Shown piece by piece: positions 57,578 to 64,000 of a DNA stretch of 64,000 nt. The notes under the pieces were generated by a model. It was not told where the DNA came from and made no database searches. It saw only the letters and a program-made list of their open reading frames with translations. Position 1 is the stretch's first letter, and every line of letters starts with the position of its first letter. Both the position numbers and the translations under genes were made by a program. The DNA is taken from the NCBI RefSeq assembly GCF_002262875.1, contig NZ_NKYE01000013.1, positions 124,001-188,000 on the forward strand, written 5' to 3'. The DNA is from Amycolatopsis antarctica. Lineage in GTDB: Bacteria; Actinomycetota; Actinomycetes; Mycobacteriales; Pseudonocardiaceae.

Positions 57578-57599
57578 GTTCATTTCCCGTTCACCTCTT
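57578..57599 (+). promoter_or_regulatory. Pho box (PhoP-binding direct repeats) of the pst operon
   Basis: Two adjacent 11-nt units, GTTCATTTCCC and GTTCACCTCTT, match the PhoP direct-repeat pattern of actinomycetes. They lie 100 bp before the pstS start, where PhoP activates high-affinity phosphate uptake during starvation. Confidence 0.75.
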
Positions 57600-57698
57600 C
57601 AGGGGTGGCCGTCCACCGGCGGTGCTTACTGTCCGCAGGCGACGCGGCAAACAGCCGTGTGGATGCGGATCAATCCGGCGTGGCCTGGAGGACTTGAA

Positions 57699-58838
57699 GT
57701 GAAGATCATGCGGCACGTGGGCGCTGTAGGGATCGCGGCGAGCGCCGCCGTTGTGCTCGCGGCCTGTGGCACCGATCCCCAAGCGGCGAACACCGCGAGC
57801 GAGCAGTCCGGCGCGGCCCCGGCCCCGTCCGGCACCGCGCAGGTGGACTGCGGCGGCAAGAGCCCCCTCTCGGCCGAGGGTTCGTCCGCGCAGAAGACCG
57901 CGATGGACATCTTCGTCCGCGAGTACAGCCGGAAGTGCTCCGGCCAGCAGCTCAACTACAACGCCAGCGGCTCCGGCGCGGGCGTCAAGCAGTTCAACAA
58001 CGGCCAGGTGGACTTCGCCGGGTCGGACTCCCCGCTCTCCGCCGACAAGGGCGAGGTGGACGCCGCCAAGCAGCGCTGCGCCGGCTCCGAGGCGTGGAAC
58101 ATCCCGCTGGTCGTCGGCCCGGTCGCGCTGGCCTACAACGTCTCCGGCGTCGACAACCTGACGCTCAACGCCGAGGTCACCGCCAAGATCTTCAACGGTG
58201 GCATCAAGAACTGGAACGACCCGGCGATCAAGGCCGTGCCGGGCAACGAGAGCCTGACCCTGCCGGACAAGCCGATCCAGGTGGTGTTCCGCTCGGACGA
58301 GTCCGGCACCACGGACAACTTCCAGAAGTACCTGTCCGCCGCCGCCAAGGGCGCGTGGACGCAGGGCGACGGCAAGGCCTTCAACGGTGGCGTCGGCAAC
58401 GGCGCGGACAAGTCGAACGGCGTCGTCGAGACCACCAAGGGCGCGGACGGCGCGATCACCTACGTGGAGTCCTCGTTCGCCAAGGAGGGCGTGAAGACCG
58501 CCAAGCTGGACAGCGGTTCCGGTGGGGTCGAGCTGACCCCGGAGAACGTCGCGAAGTCGCTGGACGCCGCGAAGTTCAAGAACGAGGGCACCAACGACCT
58601 GGCCCTCGACCTGGACGCGATCTACGCCAGCAACACCCCGGGTGCCTACCCGCTGCTGCTCGCGACCTACGAGATCGCCTGCTCGAAGTACGCCGACCCG
58701 GAGGTCGCCAAGGCCGTCAAGGCGTTCCTGACGGTGGCCGCGACCGACGGCCAGCAGCCGCTGACGGAGAAGGGTTTCGTGCCGATCCCGCAGAGCCTGC
58801 AGGCGAAGGTGCTGACCGCGGCCCAGGCGATCGCCTGA
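57699..58838 (+). CDS. pstS: Phosphate ABC transporter substrate-binding lipoprotein PstS
   Basis: This 379-residue lipoprotein has the lipobox LAAC (Cys near residue 24) and a PstS fold with phosphate-binding segments (AEGSSAQKTAMD, GSGAGVKQFNNGQVDFAGSD, RSDESGTTDNFQKYL). It binds inorganic phosphate outside the membrane. The GTG at 57699 has GGAGG 8 nt upstream; the longer frame is leader sequence. Confidence 0.95.
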   Translation: MKIMRHVGAVGIAASAAVVLAACGTDPQAANTASEQSGAAPAPSGTAQVDCGGKSPLSAEGSSAQKTAMDIFVREYSRKCSGQQLNYNASGSGAGVKQFNNGQVDFAGSDSPLSADKGEVDAAKQRCAGSEAWNIPLVVGPVALAYNVSGVDNLTLNAEVTAKIFNGGIKNWNDPAIKAVPGNESLTLPDKPIQVVFRSDESGTTDNFQKYLSAAAKGAWTQGDGKAFNGGVGNGADKSNGVVETTKGADGAITYVESSFAKEGVKTAKLDSGSGGVELTPENVAKSLDAAKFKNEGTNDLALDLDAIYASNTPGAYPLLLATYEIACSKYADPEVAKAVKAFLTVAATDGQQPLTEKGFVPIPQSLQAKVLTAAQAIA

Positions 58839-58841
58839 TCC

Positions 58842-58867
58842 ACTTGCGCGTCGGCTGATACGCAAGT
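58842..58867 (+). terminator. Small hairpin between pstS and pstC
   Basis: A 7-bp stem (58842-58848 with 58861-58867) and a 12-nt loop lie in the 56-nt gap. It may lower expression of pstCAB relative to pstS, as is common in pst operons, but is too weak for full termination. Confidence 0.45.
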
Positions 58868-58894
58868 AGAGACTGGCTATCCAGGAAAGAGTCG

Positions 58895-59983
58895 ATGACC
58901 GAGCAACGCTCGCAGCGGACGCTCACCGGAGCCCCCGGTGAGCGTCCGTCGTCGCGTGAATCCCTAGCGGAGGGCCCGATTTCCGAGCAGACAGCGGCCC
59001 CGGTACCGGCGGGCGGGGACCCGAAGAACACGGCCGGCGGCAACGGCAAGTCCAACGCGGTCCGCCCCGGCGACCGCATCTTCAAGAACCTGACGACCGG
59101 TGCCGGCGTCTTCGTCGTGGCGCTGATCGGGTTGATCGGCGTTTTCCTGGTCATTCAGGCGATCCCGGCGCTGAAAGCCAACCAGGTCAGCTTCCTGTTC
59201 TCCCGGGAGTGGTCCACAGGCGACAGTGGGAACCTGCGGTTCGGCATCCTCGACCTGCTGCTGGTCACCGTCACCACCTCGCTGGTGGCGCTGGTGATCG
59301 CCATGCCGGTGTCACTGGGTATCGCACTGTTCCTCACCCAGTACGCGCCGCGCAGGCTGTCCAGGGCGTTCGCCTACGTCATCGACCTGCTGGCCGCCGT
59401 GCCCTCGATCATCTTCGGCCTGTGGGGCCTGCTGGTCCTCGCGCCGACGATCGAACCGTTCTCGGCGTGGCTGAACGAGACGTTCTCCTGGATCCCGATC
59501 TTCGCGGTCGGCAACATCGCGCCGAACATCCGCGGCTCGATCTTCACGGCGGGCGTGGTGCTCGCGGTGATGCTGCTGCCGATCATCACCTCGCTGACCC
59601 GCGAGGTCTTCGAACGCACGCCGACCCCGCAGATCGAAGGGGCGCTGGCGCTCGGTGCCACCCGCTGGGAGGTCATCCGGACCACGGTCCTGCCGTTCGG
59701 CAAGGCGGGTTACATCGGTGCCTCCATGCTCGGCCTCGGCCGCGCGCTCGGCGAGACCATCGCGCTGACGGTGATCCTGCTGATTCCGAGCACCGGCTTC
59801 GACTGGAGCATCTTCGACGGTGGCGCCACCTTCGCCTCGAAGATCGCCGCGGACGCGAGTGAGTTCAACGATCCGACCTCGGCCGGTGCCTACATCGCGG
59901 CCGGGCTGGTGTTGTTCGTGCTGACGTTCGTCGTCAACTTTTTCGCCCGCGCCATCATCGGCGACAAGAAGGGGGACCGGTGA
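58895..59983 (+). CDS. pstC: Phosphate ABC transporter permease PstC
   Basis: This 362-residue protein has a long cytoplasmic N-terminus (about 65 residues, Pro/Gly-rich) and six membrane segments. The permease EAA loop is EGALALGATRWEVIRTTVLP near residue 250. SRAFAYVIDLLAAVPSIIFGLWG is typical of PstC. It overlaps pstA by 4 nt. Confidence 0.95.
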   Translation: MTEQRSQRTLTGAPGERPSSRESLAEGPISEQTAAPVPAGGDPKNTAGGNGKSNAVRPGDRIFKNLTTGAGVFVVALIGLIGVFLVIQAIPALKANQVSFLFSREWSTGDSGNLRFGILDLLLVTVTTSLVALVIAMPVSLGIALFLTQYAPRRLSRAFAYVIDLLAAVPSIIFGLWGLLVLAPTIEPFSAWLNETFSWIPIFAVGNIAPNIRGSIFTAGVVLAVMLLPIITSLTREVFERTPTPQIEGALALGATRWEVIRTTVLPFGKAGYIGASMLGLGRALGETIALTVILLIPSTGFDWSIFDGGATFASKIAADASEFNDPTSAGAYIAAGLVLFVLTFVVNFFARAIIGDKKGDR

Positions 59984-60906
59984 GCACCGCACTGTCCGAT
60001 ACCGACAGGCCCGCGAGCGCCCCCGCGTTCCAGCAGGTCAGCGGTCTCCGCAAGAGCAAGAACGGCCTCGCGACGGTACTGGTGTGGCTGGCCTTCGCGG
60101 TTGCCGTCGTGCCGCTCGTATGGGTGCTCTACACGGTGGTGGTCAAGGGCATCACCAGGGTCATCTACTCGAACTGGTGGACCGAGGACCTCTCCCAGGT
60201 ACTTTCCGACGAGGTCGGCGGTGGTGTCCTGCACGCCATCATCGGCACCCTGTTGCAGGGGCTCGTCTGTGCGATCGTCGCCGTCCCGCTTGGCCTGCTG
60301 GTGGCGATCTACCTCGTCGAGTACGGCCGCGGCGGCAAGCTCGCCAAGCTCACCACGTTCATGGTGGACATCCTCTCCGGTGTCCCCTCGATCGTGGCGG
60401 CGCTGTTCATCTACGCCCTGTGCATCACCACGCTGGACATGCCGCGCAACGGCATCGCCGTCTCGCTCGCCTTGGTGCTGCTGATGATCCCGGTGGTCGT
60501 GCGGTCCTCGGAGGAGATGCTGCGCATCGTCCCGGACGATCTGCGCGAGGCCTCGTACGCCCTTGGCGTGCCGAAGTGGAAGACGATCGCGAAGGTCGTC
60601 CTGCCGACGGCGCTGTCCGGCATCATCTCCGGGATCATGGTGGCGCTGGCCCGGGTGATGGGCGAGACCGCGCCGCTGCTGGTGCTGGTCGGCTACTCCG
60701 CCTTCACGAACTTCAACATGTTCGACGGCGAGATGGGCGCCCTGCCGCTGCTGATGAACACCGAGCGGGTCACCAACACCATGGCCGACGGCAGCGTCGG
60801 CGCCGACCGGATCTGGGGTGCCGCACTGACCCTGGTGGTCATCATCGCCCTGATCAACCTCGCGGCCACGGTCATCTCGCGCCTGGTCGCACCGAAGAAG
60901 AAGTGA
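59980..60906 (+). CDS. pstA: Phosphate ABC transporter permease PstA
   Basis: This 308-residue protein has six membrane segments, VDILSGVPSIVAALFIYAL, and EAA loop EASYALGVPKWKTIAKVVLP near residue 190. It forms the channel with PstC. GTG start within the pstC stop overlap. Confidence 0.95.
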   Translation: MSTALSDTDRPASAPAFQQVSGLRKSKNGLATVLVWLAFAVAVVPLVWVLYTVVVKGITRVIYSNWWTEDLSQVLSDEVGGGVLHAIIGTLLQGLVCAIVAVPLGLLVAIYLVEYGRGGKLAKLTTFMVDILSGVPSIVAALFIYALCITTLDMPRNGIAVSLALVLLMIPVVVRSSEEMLRIVPDDLREASYALGVPKWKTIAKVVLPTALSGIISGIMVALARVMGETAPLLVLVGYSAFTNFNMFDGEMGALPLLMNTERVTNTMADGSVGADRIWGAALTLVVIIALINLAATVISRLVAPKKK

Positions 60907-60918
60907 GCGGATTCCACG

Positions 60919-61695
60919 ATGGCCAAACGAATCGACGCGAAAGACGTGGACATCTTCTACGGCAAGTTCCACGCCGTGGACAAGGTCACGTTCTCGGTGC
61001 CGCCGCGTAGTGTCACGGCGTTCATCGGACCCTCGGGCTGCGGGAAGTCCACCGTGCTGCGGACGCTGAACCGGATGCACGAGGTGATCCCCGGGGCCAG
61101 GGTCGAGGGCAACGTGATGCTGGACGGCGAGAACATCTACGCGTCCAATGTGGACCCCGTGCAGGTGCGCCGGACGATCGGCATGGTCTTCCAGCGCCCC
61201 AACCCTTTCCCGACGATGTCCATTCGGGACAACGTCGTGGCTGGTCTGAAGCTGGCCGGTACGAAGAACAAGAAGCAGCTCGACGAGATCGCCGAGCGGG
61301 CGCTGCGCGGGGCGAACCTGTGGACCGAGGTCAAGGACCGGCTGGCGAAGCCGGGCGGCGGTCTCTCCGGCGGGCAGCAGCAACGGCTGTGCATCGCGCG
61401 GGCCATCGCCGTGCAGCCGGACGTCCTGCTGATGGACGAGCCGTGCTCGGCGCTCGACCCGATCTCCACGCTGGCGATCGAGGACCTGATCGCGGAGCTG
61501 AAGAAGGACTACACGATCGTCATCGTCACGCACAACATGCAGCAGGCGGCCCGGGTGTCCGACCAGACGGCCTTCTTCAACCTGCACGGCGTCGGCCAGC
61601 CGGGGCGGCTGGTCGAGCTGAACGACACGGAGAAGATCTTCTCCAACCCGGACGAGAAGTCCACCGAGGACTACATCTCCGGCCGCTTCGGCTGA
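60919..61695 (+). CDS. pstB: Phosphate ABC transporter ATP-binding protein PstB
   Basis: This 258-residue ATPase has Walker A GPSGCGKSTVLRTLNRM, PstB-specific GMVFQRPNPFP, signature LSGGQQQRLCIARAIA, Walker B LLMDEPCSALDP and H-loop VTHNMQQAARVSD. It completes pstSCAB; phoU is not seen. Confidence 0.97.
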   Translation: MAKRIDAKDVDIFYGKFHAVDKVTFSVPPRSVTAFIGPSGCGKSTVLRTLNRMHEVIPGARVEGNVMLDGENIYASNVDPVQVRRTIGMVFQRPNPFPTMSIRDNVVAGLKLAGTKNKKQLDEIAERALRGANLWTEVKDRLAKPGGGLSGGQQQRLCIARAIAVQPDVLLMDEPCSALDPISTLAIEDLIAELKKDYTIVIVTHNMQQAARVSDQTAFFNLHGVGQPGRLVELNDTEKIFSNPDEKSTEDYISGRFG

Positions 61696-61703
61696 TCCGA
61701 TGG

Positions 61704-61719
61704 TGTGATCCAGGTCACG
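61704..61719 (+). promoter_or_regulatory. Crp-like operator upstream of the ECF sigma gene
   Basis: TGTGATCCAGGTCACG fits the TGTGA-N6-TCACA pattern with one changed end base. Its centre lies about 35 bp before the -10 hexamer, a position suitable for activation. It is just after the pstB stop. Confidence 0.5.
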
Positions 61720-61746
61720 CGAATGTGAGGGTGCTCGGTCGCCAAT

Positions 61747-61752
61747 TACAGT
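61747..61752 (+). promoter_or_regulatory. -10 element of the ECF sigma gene (TACAGT)
   Basis: TACAGT ends 10 nt before the ATG at 61763, implying a leader of only a few bases. Confidence 0.45.
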
Positions 61753-61762
61753 CGTGAGGCCA

Positions 61763-62377
61763 ATGACAGAACGCGCCGGCGGACCGGCCGACCCCGCGAG
61801 CGAGGATCGGCCGGAACTCGGCGGCCCTGACGTGGTCGGCAGTTTCGGCCCGCTGTACGACCGCTACGCCCGGGAACTGCACCGGTACCTGCGCAGACGG
61901 GTCGGCCAGGTGGCGGACGACCTCGTCGCCGAGACGTTCGTCGTCGCCATGCAGCACCGGCAGGACTACTCGCCCGATCGCGGGACCGCCCGGTCCTGGC
62001 TGTACGGCATCGCCACCAACCTGCTGCGCGGCCACGTCCGCGAGGAGGCCCGCACCCTGCGCACGGCCGCCAAGATGGTCGGCGAGGCGCAGCAGAACGC
62101 GGATCCACCTGATACGCGCGTCCCGGACCAGGTCGACGCGCGGGATCAGGTCACCCGTCTCACCGCGGCCCTGGCGGAGATCGACCCGGGCAACCGGGAC
62201 GCGCTGCTGCTCACGACCTGGGCCGGAATGGATGCGAGCGAAGTGGCCGAGGCGCTGTCGATCCCCGTCGCCACGGTCCGCACCCGGCTGCACCGCGGCC
62301 GCAGGCAGTTGCGCGCCGAACTGGCCGCGAACCGGCGTCCGCGCCGGACAGGGGAAGGGAGTCTCGGTGATGAGTGA
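61763..62377 (+). CDS. ECF-type RNA polymerase sigma factor
   Basis: This 204-residue sigma factor has region 2 (LYDRYARELHRYLRRRVGQV, DDLVAETFVVAM, RSWLYGIATNLLRGHVR) and region 4 (LLTTWAGMDASEVAEALSI, VATVRTRLHRGRRQLRAEL). It should direct RNA polymerase to a small regulon. It overlaps the following membrane-protein gene by 8 nt, which implies functional pairing. The frame extends to a GTG at 61754, but that lies only 1 nt after the -10 element. Confidence 0.92.
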   Translation: MTERAGGPADPASEDRPELGGPDVVGSFGPLYDRYARELHRYLRRRVGQVADDLVAETFVVAMQHRQDYSPDRGTARSWLYGIATNLLRGHVREEARTLRTAAKMVGEAQQNADPPDTRVPDQVDARDQVTRLTAALAEIDPGNRDALLLTTWAGMDASEVAEALSIPVATVRTRLHRGRRQLRAELAANRRPRRTGEGSLGDE

Positions 62378-63542
62378 TCGCGACGAGCAGGCGCCCGCGT
62401 CCGAACCGCGGGACGACGCCGAACTGGACCGGATGCTGGGGCGCGTCCGTGCGGACGTACCTGCCGACGAGGACGCGCTGGACCGTGGCCGCGCCACTGT
62501 GCTGGCGGCCGCCGCGGAGTTGGAACGGGCGGACGGCACGGTCGTCGCCGGGCCCGGCACGCTGATCCGCGTGGTACCGGCCGACCCCGAGGCCGAGCCG
62601 GAAACGGCCGGGCGACCGCGCCGGAGGCGGGCCGCGAGCCTGGCAGCCGTGGCCGCGGCGGTGGTCGTGGCGGTGGCGCTGGCCGTCGCGCAGTTGCCGT
62701 CCACCGAGGAGCCCGGCATCGACACGGCCGCGGCCGAGGTGCTGGAACGGGTCGCCGAGACGACCTCGCGAACCGGGGATGTGCCGATCGAGCCGGGGCA
62801 GTACCGCTACACCGAGATGCTCACCTGGCGTCCGGGCACCGGCAGAACCCAGAACGGCCAGGACGTCGAGTACCGGTCGGAAGTGCTCACGCGGACGTGG
62901 GTACCGTCGGACGAGCGGCAGGAATGGTTGCAGCGCGACAACTTCACCGGAAAACGCGAGATCGTCTCCGGTGGCGAGGAAGCCCTGGAGATCGCTCTCG
63001 CGACTGAGCGGGAGATGGACGGCAGGGAGGTACGCGGCCGGTGCGGTGACTATCCGGACGGACGAACCACGCAGCCCTGCGAACGGTACGGTCAGGTCGA
63101 CTGGTCCAATCCGACGCTGGCCTGGATGTCGAGCTTGCCAACGGAACCGGCGGAACTGGCCGAGCGGCTGCGCGAGGACAGCCTGTCCTCGTTTGCCGAC
63201 CGCGACTACCAGCGACTGACGGATGCCACCTTGTTGCTGCGCACCGGCAGGCTGCCCGCCGCGCAGCGGGCGGCCCTCTACCGAGTGCTGGCTTCCGTAC
63301 CCGGCCTGCAGACGGCGGAACCGCAGACGGCGCCGAACGGACGTGCGGGGATCGTGCTGAGCGTACCGGCCCCCGGGGCGAAGCGATGCGAGATCATCAT
63401 CGATCCGGAGACGGGCGAGTATGTCGGCGACCGGGTTGTAGACCTGGCGGGGGGCGAGGCCGGAACACCCGGTGGCGCGGTGGCATTCCATGCCGTGCGA
63501 TTCGGCGTGGCCGACCGGATCGGTGTCGAGCCGGGGGGTTGA
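62370..63542 (+). CDS. CU044_5270-family membrane protein, ECF sigma partner
   Basis: This 390-residue protein has an acidic cytoplasmic N-terminus (about 85 residues), a single membrane segment (about 92-108) and a large extracellular domain. PGQYRYTEMLTWRPG and LYRVLASVPGLQTAEPQ are typical of the family found downstream of actinobacterial ECF genes. It may act as an anti-sigma factor or sensor, but it lacks a recognisable zinc anti-sigma domain. ATG at 62370 with AAGGGAG upstream. Confidence 0.82.
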   Translation: MSDRDEQAPASEPRDDAELDRMLGRVRADVPADEDALDRGRATVLAAAAELERADGTVVAGPGTLIRVVPADPEAEPETAGRPRRRRAASLAAVAAAVVVAVALAVAQLPSTEEPGIDTAAAEVLERVAETTSRTGDVPIEPGQYRYTEMLTWRPGTGRTQNGQDVEYRSEVLTRTWVPSDERQEWLQRDNFTGKREIVSGGEEALEIALATEREMDGREVRGRCGDYPDGRTTQPCERYGQVDWSNPTLAWMSSLPTEPAELAERLREDSLSSFADRDYQRLTDATLLLRTGRLPAAQRAALYRVLASVPGLQTAEPQTAPNGRAGIVLSVPAPGAKRCEIIIDPETGEYVGDRVVDLAGGEAGTPGGAVAFHAVRFGVADRIGVEPGG

Positions 63543-63551
63543 GGGGGACGT

Positions 63552-63592
63552 GCGGAGGGGCGCACGCTCGGTCCGAGTGCGCGCCTCTCCGC
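63552..63592 (+). terminator. Imperfect hairpin after the ECF partner gene
   Basis: Arms 63552-63571 and 63573-63592 pair over 20 positions with three mismatches, 10 nt beyond the stop. Confidence 0.6.
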
Positions 63593-63600
63593 CGCTTCAC

Positions 63601-63606
63601 TACTGT
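63601..63606 (+). promoter_or_regulatory. -10 element of a leaderless methyltransferase gene (TACTGT)
   Basis: TACTGT ends 7 nt before the ATG at 63614. The same hexamer is used at the SCP_3 gene. Confidence 0.52.
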
Positions 63607-63613
63607 CGGGCCG

Positions 63614-64000
63614 ATGTGCGCACACCGTATCGATCGGCCCGCCGACCTCGACCTGGTCCGTGATTCCTACGACCGGGTGGCCGACAACTACGCCCACATG
63701 GTGACGACCACCGGAGCCGGCGACATTCGCAGCCATCCGTGGCTCAAGGCTTCGGTCGATGCTTTCGCCGACTCCGTCAAGGATTCGGGGCCCATCCTCG
63801 ACGTCGGCTGCGGGCCCGGAACCGTGACGGCCTATCTCGCCGAACGCGGGTTGGACGTGACCGGCGTCGATCTCTCGTCCCGCATGATCGAGAACGCGCG
63901 CCGCCTGTATCCGCGATGCCGCTTCAGCGTCGGCTCCGCCACCGAACTCGATCTGGAGGACGCATCCCTTGCTGGCGTGCTCGGGTGGTGGTCACTGTTC
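63614..64000 (+). CDS. Class I SAM-dependent methyltransferase, 3' end outside the window
   Basis: The first 129 residues show a class I fold: SYDRVADNYAHM, motif I ILDVGCGPGTVTAYLAERG near residue 62 and the acidic end of strand 2 (VTGVDLSSRMIENAR). The substrate is unknown and the C-terminal half lies beyond 64000. The start is supported by the -10 hexamer 7 nt upstream. Confidence 0.88.
   Translation, partial: MCAHRIDRPADLDLVRDSYDRVADNYAHMVTTTGAGDIRSHPWLKASVDAFADSVKDSGPILDVGCGPGTVTAYLAERGLDVTGVDLSSRMIENARRLYPRCRFSVGSATELDLEDASLAGVLGWWSLF

Larger units (their letters stand above)
57287..57698 (+). other. Intergenic region between mshD and pstS
   Basis: This 412-bp stretch contains palindrome cluster 3 (57313-57409), a possible TGGTT/AACCA inverted repeat (57460-57480) and a Pho box (57578-57599) before pstS. 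No additional gene is supported. Confidence 0.7.

Noticed and set aside
1..64000. tRNA or rRNA genes
   Set aside because: No cloverleaf with a conserved T-arm and no rRNA segment was noticed on either strand, although weak tRNAs could be missed by eye.

Overview
The window is high-G+C actinobacterial DNA, most likely from a member of the Pseudonocardiaceae; the genus cannot be fixed from sequence alone. The evidence is a mycothiol synthase (mshD), an orphan GlnR-type regulator, DUF397 and DUF5753 regulator genes, a DUF3558 lipoprotein beside an ESX-like small protein, an RsiG homologue, many GTG starts and several apparently leaderless genes. It looks chromosomal: no complete transposase, phage module, CRISPR array, tRNA or rRNA was seen.

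Layout. 1-3.1 kb: truncated GMC oxidoreductase, a secreted L,D-transpeptidase, then purS-purQ. 3.1-7.0 kb: a small secreted protein and a heterodimeric ABC exporter whose two ATP sites are unequally degenerate. 7.3-10.1 kb: purL and a GNAT acetyltransferase. 10.1-16.2 kb: envelope and secreted proteins, namely an S33-type peptidase, two paralogous membrane-anchored proteins and two tandem GH25 lysozymes. 16.3-23.6 kb: a T7SS-associated protein, an SCP_3 protein, a DUF574 methyltransferase, a DUF5753/DUF397 regulator set, then purF, purM and an ArfB-like hydrolase. 23.6-27.9 kb: DinB protein, cholesterol-oxidase-like enzyme, and a frameshifted DUF5753 regulator coupled to a Uma2 gene. 27.9-33.5 kb: a CitA/CitB-type two-component system divergent from a tctCBA tricarboxylate transporter. 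34-36.2 kb: Gfo/Idh/MocA oxidoreductase and a degraded ESX-like gene with its DUF3558 lipoprotein. 36.3-44.7 kb: housekeeping and conserved genes (3-hydroxyacyl-CoA dehydrogenase, DUF3073, asparaginase II, rsiG, ygfZ, pabC, pxpB-pxpC, nitrobindin, a 32-residue membrane peptide). 44.8-50.2 kb: a MacB-like ABC system with adaptor and lipoprotein, divergent from an OmpR-type two-component system. 50.3-57.3 kb: secreted peptidase, a sulfur-transfer operon with a cysteine-containing leader peptide, a thioredoxin, LmeA, GlnR and MshD. 57.7-61.7 kb: pstSCAB behind a Pho box. 61.7-64 kb: ECF sigma factor with its partner membrane protein and a truncated methyltransferase.

How the genes work together. 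PurS, PurQ and PurL form FGAM synthase; with PurF and PurM the window covers the first, fourth and fifth steps of purine synthesis. The 52-57 kb block has the same gene order as the mycobacterial sseC2-cysA2-thiX-Rv0817c / Rv0818-mshD region, followed by Pst. The most unusual non-genic signal is a 22-bp palindrome (GTCGAC core) in eight copies at three intergenic loci, with repeated 33- and 42-bp spacing. A second theme is a -10-like hexamer (TANNNT) placed 6-8 nt before the start codon of ten genes, which suggests leaderless transcripts.
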